Positions 46,245-56,779 of a stretch of 64,000 nt of DNA are shown in pieces (position 1 is the stretch's first letter; each line of letters starts with the position of its first letter). The DNA is from Pomphorhynchus laevis. Taxonomy: Eukaryota; Acanthocephala; Palaeacanthocephala; Echinorhynchida; Pomphorhynchidae. The position numbers were made by a program, and so were the translations under genes. A model generated the notes under the pieces. The model had not been told where the DNA came from and searched no databases. It worked only from the letters and a program-made list of their open reading frames with translations. The stretch is taken from NCBI GenBank assembly GCA_012934845.2, contig WNNJ02003024.1:1-64000 (forward strand), written 5' to 3'.

Positions 46245-47258
46245 TATCTAAATGCGAGTGCGTCCTGGAATTGATTTTTACTCAAGTGATTTTTTAGGTA
46301 TTATGATGGTCGCGCAGATAACCAGGTGGATGCTCCCTTTATCGAAGCAAAAGTTAAACACTTGTTACTGCCCTAATCGCTGCGACACGTTATTTCATTT
46401 TTCACGCTTTTATTGGATTTTGTTCTCGTTAGCTGAATTTCGCGCGAAATTCGCGTCTGTCTGAGTAAAAGTTCGTCACCCACAAGACCCTCCAATAGCA
46501 GTCGGGACATCGAGTGGGACCATCCGTATTCCGCTTCTGCCCTTCTGGACGGTGATCGAACGCCAATACCTCCCATTCCTACTGGCAAATATAGCATTGC
46601 CTTAACATGGCAGTCTAGAGAAACACCAGTTAACGCTGGAATTAACTTGAATTCAAGAATTGAGATGTGCGATTATAATTTTCCCCGGTTTAACTGCACG
46701 TGCGTTGGACGAAAGACCACTTGAATTGAATAGCTTGTGTCAGAGCAACAAAAACCATGTGGGGATATTCATTAGCTACTTTGATTAAATTGCTGAGCAT
46801 ATTAAGCCACTTGTCAACCTTCGCACTGATGAAGGAGTCAATGTAAGCTTTATCACCAATCGCCGAACCAAGAATTTCAGTACCACCTGTTGCAACCTGG
46901 ATGTTTGATTCAATAGCGTTGGATTTTTCGTGGGTGTGCATTAGTAGTTTGCATTTCTGTACATTGGGATGAAATCCATAGTCCGGTCCAATTTTGCGGA
47001 CAGTGTCCCAGACTAACTTGAGGTCTTGTGAAGAGCCGGCAAGGATAGCGTCATCGGCAAACCATCGATGAGTGACATTAGGAAAAATCCCTTTCAATCT
47101 TCGTATAAGTGGTATTTAGGATACATCATAGGCGATCATGGATAGGGGGTCACCCTGCGTGAAGCCCTCCTTTGATAGTAGAACTTCTTGATCAATTGAT
47201 AATGTCCCTGGATCGTTGTAGATGTTATTTAGTACAGTTGATGGTGAAGGGCACAAAC

Positions 47259-47825
47259 TCACGTTTTTAAGGTCAAATCACGATTTGCACAATTGAAAGC
47301 GGTTATGGTATCCAGCTGATGAACTGCAAAATTAGGATTTTCGCTGAATAGAAGACCAACTGAATGAATAGCGGCTTCAACTCCACACCGTTGACCGGCG
47401 CACAATTGATCACATTCTGCTACGGTTTGAAGGTCGGTACTGATTCTTCGAGCCAGGACCTTACCGATTATTCGCCTTGGAACTTTTGCTACACCGATAG
47501 GTCTAATTCCAGGGTTCTTGTCTATCGCAATCAATCGACAACCAACCAACGCTTCTATAGATTTTGACGATAGAGCAGTTGTAGCTATCAAAATAGCGAA
47601 CTCGGCCAGATTAGTCGCCAAACGAATCGTTGACTGACCAAACGCTGACAACATTGAGCGCCACATTGAGGGATTGGCACCAGAAGGACCGGCAGAACCA
47701 TGAGTTTTACGAGCAGCTTTTAATATATCCTCGGAAGTTGATATCTTCAAATAAAACTGGATGATGTTCAACGGCTTTTGGTAGTCTGTGTTTAAGAATT
47801 GTTTCCGAATTCGCTTGGATTGCAT
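47259..47825 (-). pseudogene. Family C reverse transcriptase, fingers and motif A part
   Basis: 188 open codons containing the G-P-S-G block, R-P-I-G-V-A-K-V-P-R-R-I-I-G-K, C-A-G-Q-R-C-G-V-E-A-A-I-H and the beginning of motif A (T-I-T-A-F-N). In better preserved relatives motif A reads V-D-A-x-N-A-F-N; here the first aspartate region reads L-D-T-I-T-A-F-N. The frame leaves the conserved path right after motif A. Confidence 0.65.
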
Positions 47826-48055
47826 CTGGGTGAAGGCCGCAAAGTTTCTGCTTGACTGACTCTACACCAATCAAGTCATCTAATTTGAGGGTAACGGCTT
47901 GATGTTCAGAATGCTTTAATAGGCGTAGAGCTGCACTCATAGAACCACGACCAATCATCTTAGAAAATGATGCTATCCAATTTTCTTTATTGCAGAGGCG
48001 TCGTACAGGAGCGCTGTCTTTTCTATGTTGCAAAGATTTAGCTTCGTGGAGCAGT

Positions 48056-48595
48056 TCATGCAACCACACCACCCTTTTTACGACGTTGTAGTACCATCTG
48101 ACAGAATATTGTTGCTGTTTTTAGTTTTGATTCTATGGTGGTTGGGTCAACAACGCAATCGCGATATAACGACGAGAGAAGGTCAACGAAGTCAAAACTG
48201 GCCTTGCATCTAGGAAGTTCAAAGAGATTTGGCTGCCATAGAATGACCTCACTATAAATTTCATCAAGGCTTGACCTAGCGGAATTATTGCGTCTTGATA
48301 TTGAAATCTCATAGGAATTAAGCTCCGCATGTATACCCGCTTGCTCAGTGGTCGCATCCTGCTCCACGCTTGAAACATCTACTCTTGGTTCGCTGAAGAT
48401 ACCTCGTGATCCATGTGGGATCGAGACTTCGGTATCGAGAGGATTTCTGTTTTGACAATGAGGTGCGCGGCATTCCGTGCAAGCACGACCTAAGCGTGCG
48501 CAACGACAGCCCTTACAACGCGCTGACTGTTCATTACATGAGCAACAGTGTGGAATCGATGATGGAACACCCTTAGGCATTACTTGACGTGTCAC
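48056..48595 (-). CDS. Cysteine-cluster ORF of family C element
   Basis: 179 codons, open. Residues 17-50 hold ten closely spaced cysteines in the order C-C-x-C-x7-C-x2-C-x-C-x6-C-x2-C-x5-C, resembling the CXC (tesmin/TSO1-like) type of metal-binding, DNA-binding module. The rest is hydrophilic and ends R-R-K-K-G-G. It precedes the reverse transcriptase on the same strand and could give nucleic-acid binding to the element. It overlaps the next frame at its end, so in the intact element it may have been the N-terminal domain of one long protein. Confidence 0.65.
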   Translation of the reverse strand: MTRQVMPKGVPSSIPHCCSCNEQSARCKGCRCARLGRACTECRAPHCQNRNPLDTEVSIPHGSRGIFSEPRVDVSSVEQDATTEQAGIHAELNSYEISISRRNNSARSSLDEIYSEVILWQPNLFELPRCKASFDFVDLLSSLYRDCVVDPTTIESKLKTATIFCQMVLQRRKKGGVVA

Positions 48596-48599
48596 CTTG

Positions 48600-49790
48600 C
48601 AAAGCTAGGTGGATACCGATGCATCGTCGACTTGTGTATGCTTGCTGTATATATTAATTGTTGTAAGTGGTTGTTTTCAAGATAATTTTGTATGTAAATG
48701 CGAGTTGCATATGAAGTGCAAATTCGAGTTGTAGTTCTTCCCTTTTTAATCTTTGTTGATTGTATATATTAATTGTATGTATATTAGATCTCAATAACAC
48801 TTTCCTCTATAATCAATATTTTTGCCCATAAGATAGCAAGATGTATATTGACAAAAATATGTCGACTCATGGTTTGTAAGAAAGTGGGTTATTAGCATGT
48901 GGTTAAATGTACTTGAAGATACCATATGATGTTGATTAAGTTCTTCATCTAACAAGTTAAATGTTCTATCATGTGTTGGACGTCTGAAAGGAAAGAAACA
49001 TCCACTTAACAGTGACGTGTGTTCGATACAATCTTAATGACGTCTAGAAACCGATCGTACTTAATTAAAAGTAAATTATTATTGTTATTTTAAAAAAAAG
49101 TATTTTTTCAGTTATTGTTTGATACTGTATTATACTCTGATTTTAGAATATAAGCAAATATAGGTCACTATGCTGATGAGATCAAACAAAAAATCTTTAT
49201 TCAATATTAAAATGTCATCGTCTCTTTTAATAAATTTTTATTTAAAAAATAATTATTTTAGCTCTAATTAATTAGAGCTAAATCAATTATATAATTATAT
49301 ATTTAATATATAATATATTAAATAAAATATATATTAAATATATACAATATTATATTTAATAATATATATTAAATATATGCTTTAAAACTATATTTAACAT
49401 ATATATAACATTTCAAACAAAAAAGCATCGACGATTTTTAAGAACAAATAAAGCAGTTTTTGATTCAGGTTTTGTAATTTTTGCCGAAATTTGGTTTTCA
49501 ATTAAAATGTATGCAACAATTTAAAAGTGGGAGATTAATATTGGTTTTTACATTCAGGTGGAAATATTTGTGAATGGTTTTAGGGCCAAATCCAGCCAAA
49601 AAACGTTAAAACCGTTTAAGATTTTATTATCAATATTTCTTCCACTAATTGTGGACATCGCCAGGATAAATCTGAAAAGAGACAAGAGTTGAGCAACAAA
49701 AACGAAAATACGAGTCAAAATGTGTGCAAATAAATGTTTTTATTCTTCAAAAATTAACTACTTACAGTCGAACTAAAACAAATTTAATGA
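48600..49790. other. No feature recognised
   Basis: AT-rich interval between family C and the second Naiad copy. 49250-49400 is a TATATTTAATATA-rich tract. A TTGTTGATTGTATATATTAATTGT repeat occurs loosely near 48650 and 48757. Confidence 0.45.
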
Positions 49791-51775
49791 ATTGACTGAT
49801 AAATAACAGAAAATGGATCAGAATAAGGATTAGAGGTTATCAGGAGGAACTGCTATGATATCAAGTTTCGGCCCCTAATTCCTTGACCCAACATAGCAGC
49901 GGGGACAAATACGTGTTAATGACGTATTTCCTCTGATAAAATTTTATTATCAAGTATCTTATTCTAATACAAAGTATATTATTTATTATCCATCCATAAA
50001 AATTTGCCACTTAAGAGTTTAAATTTATTCTTTATATTATTGTGTTGATTTATATATTTTATTATTTTCTGATTGATGGTATTTTTATAGTAACCTAGTT
50101 TTAAATATGTATCTATTAAATTATTTAAATGATTTTGAAGAAAACCAATATCATAACAAATTGCTGCAGTTCTTAAAATTACATTATTTAATGTATTATA
50201 TTTTATATTATATGGTATGCATAAATGCTCATGCAAAAATATTTTTCTTGTAAACTAAAATATGTCTTCTTTACGATATAAATTAATAGTAGTTTTAGTT
50301 AATGTTAATTTAATGTTCATATCTAGATATACACCTTCTTTATCATCAATATTGGTTTTGTTAAGAATAAGGCTTTCTGGATTAAAATATATGCATCTAT
50401 TAAATAATTTAAATAATTTTGAAGAAAACCAATATCGGATTTTTTGGATTCCAATATAATAAAGGTATAGTTTTATTATCTGATTCAATTTTTATACCCT
50501 TTTTATCCATTATAGAACAATGACTTGTAATAATTGTTTCTAAACTTAAATCACTACGTTCATATGTTGGATTTACATTTAAATCATTAGAATTAACTTC
50601 TTTATCAGTATATCATAATAAAGCTTTTTGCATATGAAGACAAAGTTATTACTAGCTTTATCAATAGTTGTTATTATATAGTTATCCTTTAATTTAGTAA
50701 GTTCTTTATACATATCTTTATTAATTTGATCTTTCCTTTAAAAATTGATTGTTATTTTCATTTTCTCTCTAATTTTATTTAATATATGTTTTCCAAATGT
50801 TTATGTTTGATGTATTTAAGGTTTTAATATTAATCAGCTTACTAAAGTAAACATTTAAGTTATTATATAACGAATTGTAAATTTTATTTTTATTGTTATA
50901 AAAATAAAATTGTTAAGTTATTTTCCTTGATTCTCCTTTTTCAATTAATTCTAGATTATTGGTACATATATTTCATTTAATTTATTTAAATTAAGACTTT
51001 TGCAATTGCATTCTGTTTCTAATATTTCTAATTATAATTACAAATTTTTCGTCCTAAAAGCGTTAACAGCTTATACCTTTATCAAGAAATACGGCAACAT
51101 TTTGAGGAATATTTGTACTTAAATCTGATTCTACTTCATTACTTTTAGAATTATTTAAAAGTCTACCTTTATTTATATTATATATACATTTATTAATGAA
51201 GTTTATGGTTAATGTATATTTTATATTGTTATTATTAACATTTATTGTACGATTATAGTATTTTGTATTACAATAATAGTAGTATTTACTATACTACTTC
51301 TGCCAATTTATTGTACAATGCCATTCAATCCTAATAGGCACATGTAATTTAGCGTTTTAATCCACAAATCTTCTCTTTCTAATAGTTTTTGATATAATAT
51401 TGATATGTTTGCTTCGATAATATGTTCTAAAATAAATAATTTACAGTTTTTAATATCATGTCCTATTGATCTTATATGTTTATGAAATATAGTTTGACTA
51501 TTATGCTGTATATTATATATGTGTTGCCTAAACCTAGTTTTTAACATTTGATATGTTTTCCTATACATTGCAATCAACATGTACATTGTATTAGATGCAT
51601 TACATCTGCGGTATTGCAGTTACAGTTATTATTAATATTTAATGAAAAACATTTGTTTGTCGTATTACTTACAATACAATTATTATTTATAACATCACAA
51701 ACTATACATTTTTTCTGTTACATTTAAAAGATCTAAAATTGAAATCATTAGTACTTACGTATTTTTCCAATAATA
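49790..51775 (-). mobile_element. Naiad-type Penelope-like element, copy 2
   Basis: Minus-strand copy, shorter than the one at 38641-41765. Kept are the 3' UTR (49790-49978), the last 85 codons of the reverse transcriptase (50236-49979), short pieces of motif C-D and fingers regions (about 50260-50700), scattered parts of the linker (about 50800-51290) and the endonuclease (about 51720-51308), whose K-T-Y-Q-M-L-K-T-R-F-R-Q-H and E-R-E-D-L-W-I-K-T-L blocks are open over 92 codons. The catalytic reverse transcriptase core is deleted. The 5' edge at about 51775 matches that of copy 1. Beyond it lies an AT microsatellite-like tract (51775-51880); Naiads are reported to insert preferentially in microsatellites. 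Confidence 0.8.
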
Positions 51776-51879
51776 GATTTTATAATAGATTTAATATTAT
51801 TATATAATAATTATATATTATTTATTATAATAATATATTTTTCAATAGTAGATTTTACAATAATAGATTTCAGATAATA

Positions 51880-52890
51880 GATGTTCTTAATACATGAGTA
51901 GAAATGTGACCTAATAAGAAATATAGTTAATAAAAAAACAAAATGAACAAAGAATGTCACCAATCCAATTTCTTCATCTTGATGCCTTCTAATATCGATG
52001 AAGTAGGATCAGTTTTAACCAGCTGACACTCGCGTCACTTTACAATCGAGCCACCTAGAGTCTTTCACACACCTGAATGGCCAATCGCAGCGCACGATCG
52101 TCGGCAATTTCGACATTAGGAGCTTAAGAAATCTTGATCTTTGCTCAGAGGACGTCATCTTGAAAAGAAGGCCAGTCCCTAGATTACCCAAGTACACCAT
52201 AGATGCACCTGGGCATTTATTCTTAACGACATATGTTGGGCTCGTTTAAGAACATTTTATGTTGTCCTCTGATCGATCGATTTTTGACGTTTGTGTTTAT
52301 AACGCGTTCATACCTTCGTGCTTCTTTTAAAAAATGTGCAACAACGATAGCACTATAGGACAATCAAAGTAATTGAGAAAACGCAGAATTCTTATGTGAA
52401 TAGTATGTAAAAACAAGACCTTCGTTAGCTTTTTCAGTAATCAACTAATGGAAAACACTACCGTTAAGTTTCCTCTAGTAAAATAGCCACAGAATCTTGA
52501 AATCATTATCTTTAACGCACTATACGAGAGGAATGTTTTTACAAACTAGTACGACCTTATGTTGTAAATTACACAGAAAGGGTTGTGTTCAACTCCGCAA
52601 GGACATGTACGGGAGCATACCGAATTTCCTTTTAACCACGGATTTAATTGAAGAATATACAGTACGGCTCGGTGATTCTAAATTCCATCAAGGCCTCTAT
52701 AAAAATTACAAATATTATACCTGATCTAACAGATTGAGATTTAAATGATCTTGAGGTGAAATATTTCATCTCAAAGATTAGATTTAAAATAGACATTTAA
52801 AATAAATTAGATTTATTAAGGACAAAAATAGACATGCGATTCCGATCGCGTTTGCTAGTGCTCCTATACATATCGCCCGTGTATTAGCAA
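51880..52890. other. Uncertain; possibly 5' region of LINE family B
   Basis: 52010-52250 is GC-richer with a plus-strand frame (about R-T-I-V-G-N-F-D-I-R-S-L) that might be decayed ORF1 of family B, whose cysteine knuckles follow at 52960. A frame at 52497-52724 is of the same doubtful kind. No clear boundary was found. Confidence 0.3.
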
Positions 52891-52959
52891 AAAGCTGTGC
52901 AGACCCCTTTATTGAGGCTAGATTGCAGTTCCAGCTGATCAATAGAGAAGCTCACATGA

Positions 52960-53234
52960 ATCCACACTGTGATCTGTATCACAAATGGGGTCATTAAGGT
53001 TCTTCCTGTTTAGCCCATAAGCATTGTGGTACATGTTTGAAATACAATCACTCTGATACTTCTTGCAAAGATAATCTAACATGTTTAAACTATGGCATGA
53101 ACAACCCTAGGTGGTCCAGAAAAAGCTCCAACTTTAAGAAATATCTATCGAGGCACATGGCGCCCGATGGGTATCCGTTCACTTTTCAAAAAGCAGTGAA
53201 CCAAAAAAATAATTACGAACAGGAAAACATTTAA
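52960..53234 (+). pseudogene. LINE ORF1 remnant with zinc knuckles
   Basis: Reads C-x3-H-K-W-G-H, then C-L-A-H-K-H-C-G-T-C-L-K-Y-N-H-S-D-T-S-C and C-L-N-Y-G-M-N-N-P-R-W-S-R: the triple cysteine-histidine pattern of Jockey/I-type ORF1 RNA-binding proteins, with the first knuckle damaged and one in-frame stop. The last 65 codons are open. It lies upstream of the family B endonuclease, the expected place. Confidence 0.6.
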
Positions 53235-53906
53235 TTGATTACAAACACAATTAATTAAAACAATTCAAGAAATGGTTGTTGTTCATTATCCAAACACTTT
53301 TACAACAGATACATTGAAATCTAACTAACGAAAAGCAACCCCAAATTTTTCTGGTACTAAACTGATTCTTCAAAATAAGGGGGGGGATGAGAGAAAAAAA
53401 ACATTTATGGGAAATGATGTTGCAACATCCGTCAGTTCCACGAATGCTGTTGTAAATGTTGGGCTCGCTGTTTGACTGAACAGTGGGAAGGGCAACCTTC
53501 CGGTTGTTGAGTCTAACTAGTTTGCCTGCTCTTACGGTCCGTAAGCCAACTTAATGGGATCAATGAAGGTTATTTTTCACTGAACATTCTTTAGTAGAAT
53601 TTGGAAGGTGCTTATGCTCTTCTTTTATCTAGTCGAGATGCGAATGTAATAGTCCTTAAGGACTAAATCGATCTGGTCATCCCAGGACATTATTTGATTT
53701 ATATTAATGCACATAACTGCACACTATACCCCGTATATAACCGCAGTACATTCATATTCATCTCAGTTTCATAACTCTAATTAAATTCCACTTTAAATCA
53801 TTCTTCTTACACTACTATTCTTGTCCAACCATGTCTTGCTTAGTGGTAACATTTTGTAAAGAAAGTAAACGTGTCAGCATATCAATTATCTATATTCGAC
53901 CAGGAT

Positions 53907-55214
53907 AAAAAAGATTTATTTTAACGTGGCAAATTCGTGCCAGCGCACGCTTACGTGACCACAACAAAACAAAATGTAAATCATGTGTCGAGAAGGTGTA
54001 AACGGAGGAGGTGTTTGAATGTGATAAAGGAGGGAGCGCGGCGGACGTCGATAGGGAGTTGATTCCAGGCGAGTGAGGCGGCGACGAGGAAGGATCGGAG
54101 ACCAAAGACAGTTGGAGGCAGAATCGGCGCATTGCATGACGTTAAAGGAAAAAGGTTTGATAAACGGAGAGAGATCGCCAAGGAGAAGAGAGAAAAACAG
54201 GGGACCTAGGACTGAACCTTGCGGGACCCCGCAAAAGATAGGGATGGGAGGGGAGGATGATAAATTAGAACAGACGCGAAAGGAACGATCGGATAGATAT
54301 GAGGCAAACCATGCTACGGAGGAAGAAGAAAAGCCGTAATCATAACAAAGGCGATAAAGGAGGACGGAGTGGTCGACAATGTCGAAGGCGGAGGAGAGGT
54401 CGAGGGAGATGAGAACACTATATAGAGCCTTGTCTCGAGAAATGAGTAAGTCATTGTAAACTTTCATGCAGGTGATTTCTGTGGCGTGATTAAAGCGGAA
54501 AGCGGTTTGGAAAGGAGGGTACAGATTGGATGACGAGAGATAAGCGTTAACCTGTATTAAGATGAGGCGTTCGAAGAGCTTAGAAAGAGTAGAGAGTAGT
54601 GAAATTGGGCGATAGCTAGAATGAAGGGAGGGGTCGAGCGATTGTTTTTTAGTAGGGGACGAACGATTGCGGATTTCCAGTGTCAAAGGAAGATACGACT
54701 GCGAATAGACGAGTTAAATAAGGTTGTGAGAAAAGGGGATATCAATGGGCATATGGATTTAAGTATATTGGTATGCAGGGGATCGGCAGGTGAGGTTTTG
54801 CTTGGGCAAGGACATGAGAACAGATGAGACTTAAATAGGTGAGACAGTGAGAAGATGAAAGAGTTCCGAGAGAATGAGGCTAGGCAGGGCAGAGCGGGAT
54901 ATGATGGAGACCGGAGTGTGAGAGAGCAACGTGGATACTTTGGTCTGGAGAAATGACGAATAATCATGGGATTGATGTTGCACGGCGGAGAGGAGCGAGC
55001 AAGGATTGAGTTAAAAGTATGCCATAGAGTCTTCGAGTTGAATGAATTGATAATTTTATGCTGACAGAAGGAGTTGCATTTGGTACGTAGTAGGTGGAGA
55101 TGAGACCGCCGATGAGCAAGATAGGTATCACGGAAAGACGGAAGTGATCGAGCGAAAATCACGTCTGAGAGAGCGGTGATATACTCGAAAAGCATGACGG
55201 ATTCGACGCTTTGA
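53907..55214 (-). mobile_element. L2/CR1-like LINE inserted in family B
   Basis: Minus-strand, 5'-truncated copy. Element order: linker after the endonuclease (55195-54683: E-Y-I-T-A-L-S-D-V to I-R-S-R-I-F-L), then reverse transcriptase (S-S-Y-R-P-I-S-L-L-S-T-L-S-K-L-F-E-R; S-A-F-D-I-V-D-H-S; C-G-V-P-Q-G-S-V-L-G-P), a deletion that removes the catalytic Y-A-D-D and thumb, the S-L-A-W-N-Q-L-P end and the family tail. 256 codons stay open at 54686-53916. One frame shift lies near 54683. Its two ends cut family B between Y-I-R-P-G and H-K-N-R-D, which fixes the boundaries to a few bases; a duplication longer than GAT is not visible. Confidence 0.85.
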
Positions 55215-56691
55215 GATCACAAGAACCGTGATCTCCTGGATCGTCTAGTAGGTAGCGGCTATGGCATGTTGCTTGGCAATTTAAACGATAGAAATAGTCG
55301 TTGAATTAAAGCCGCACTCCTCAGAGCCACGAACGAGTACTTCATACATACACCACCCTCCCCGACTTTTAATTGCACATATACAAATTCACTCCTCGAC
55401 ATTCTACTGTTTCGTGATAAATGTCTGCTTAAATCCATCTGTATTGAGCAGTCGCGCCAATAATTATCCACCTCGCAGACCAACTCAGTTGGCGGTTAGA
55501 GGAAGATAAATTGCTAAGGAGAAGGCTTTACTTTGATTCAATCAGTGTAGCTCACTTTCAAGCAGCTATCGGGCTCTTCCCTGTAGTAGACAGTGAGAGT
55601 TTAACCCGATTCAATTTCTAACTAACTTCACAAGCTATGGAGGTTCTTTCAACAACATATAAAGGTATCATTTTCAATACCAATCCGACAAATCATAAGG
55701 CCCTAGCCAAAAAGCTACACCATCCCAATCTTTCTAATTCCTTTAGACAGGCTATTGTCAATAATATTGTTTTTCTATGTATAGCCTCCAGTTGGGCTGG
55801 GATAGAGCGAACATTGCTTTCCTTAACCCTTCCCACTCTATTCAAGGAGAAGTTTGTCTGCTGGAAGGAGAGAGTATAGAGTCGGATTGGTAAGATAGGC
55901 TTTGATAAAGTTTTCGAGGAGTCACTATCTCTTCATAATTATGGACGCACTCGCTCTCCCAAAACAATCTCTTCCTGGGGTGATTTCAGGAGCAGGGATT
56001 TATCTGTTACTGATATCTTGAATTTGTAAGTCCATTTCCTGGAACACCCAGAACCTATGCGAAAGGAAGTCGCTATCACAATGTTTTATGCCTCCCCCTC
56101 CGATATTGCAGGCAGTAATATAAGTCTTAGAATATTTTTAGCGAAGAGGCCAGCGATATGCTTTAAAGATCTGCGACTTATTTCGATTCAAAATTCTCTT
56201 ATCACCATCTACGAAAAAGTACTTGCTCGTAAAATCCGTCATCATTTATGTAAGCGAAATTTGGTCTCACCAGTTGTTCATGGGTTTTTAAAAAAATAGC
56301 TTGGTCCATTTAGCAATTGGTGAAGTTCATCAGTTTTGTCAGGATAACAGTCATCAGCTCGCTGTAGCTGTTTTCCTTGAATTTCCCGCTGCTTTTGACT
56401 ATATATCTATTCCATTTGTTATTTCTTCTCTTAGGTCCCTTGATGTACCTGTAAGAATTATTAACAGGGTGGAGATATTGCTGTATACCAAACGATTCTT
56501 TTATAAAGATGACTCTAATCCTCACCAGTTCCACCCAATTACATGTTTGTTCTACCCAATTATATGTTTGCCTCAAGGTAGTCTCGAACATTAGCCTTAT
56601 TTTAGGATTAAATAATAAGTTATCCCATCCTATCAAATATTCTTCTTGACTCCTCTAAATCGTAGATGGTTGTTTTTAATGACACCCCTTT

Positions 56692-56779
56692 TGATATAGA
56701 AACCGATAAGAAAGGCTTTTATTCACAAATCTAAAATAATGTCAAGAAGTTAATAAAGTAACAACAAGTTTATATATCA
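56692..56779 (-). repeat. 3' LTR of Ty3 fossil B (88 bp)
   Basis: TG...CA repeat of 88 bp, about 93% identical to 60488-60575. Preceded inside the element by a purine-rich tract (GAGGATGAA on the minus strand). Confidence 0.9.

Larger units (their letters stand above)
46150..48595 (-). mobile_element. Family C retroelement, copy 1
   Basis: Minus-strand element. First comes an ORF with a cysteine cluster (48595-48056), then a reverse transcriptase in several frames: G-S-A-G-P-S-G-A-N-P-S-M-W (about 47700), I-R-P-I-G-V-A-K-V-P-R-R-I-I-G-K-V (about 47510-47460), L-C-A-G-Q-R-C-G-V-E-A-A-I-H-S-V (about 47400), a motif A-like L-D-T-I-T-A-F-N (about 47300), W-F-A-D-D-A-I-L-A-G (about 47060) and at the C-terminus A-F-R-Y-C-W-H-P-P-N... 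with a C-x-C-C-x-x-x-F-S-x-x-H-A-L zinc-like block (about 46260-46190). This combination is known from annotated but unnamed reverse transcriptases of corals and other invertebrates; I do not assign a clade. Frame breaks make it inactive. A 5'-truncated family B LINE adjoins its end. Confidence 0.7.
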
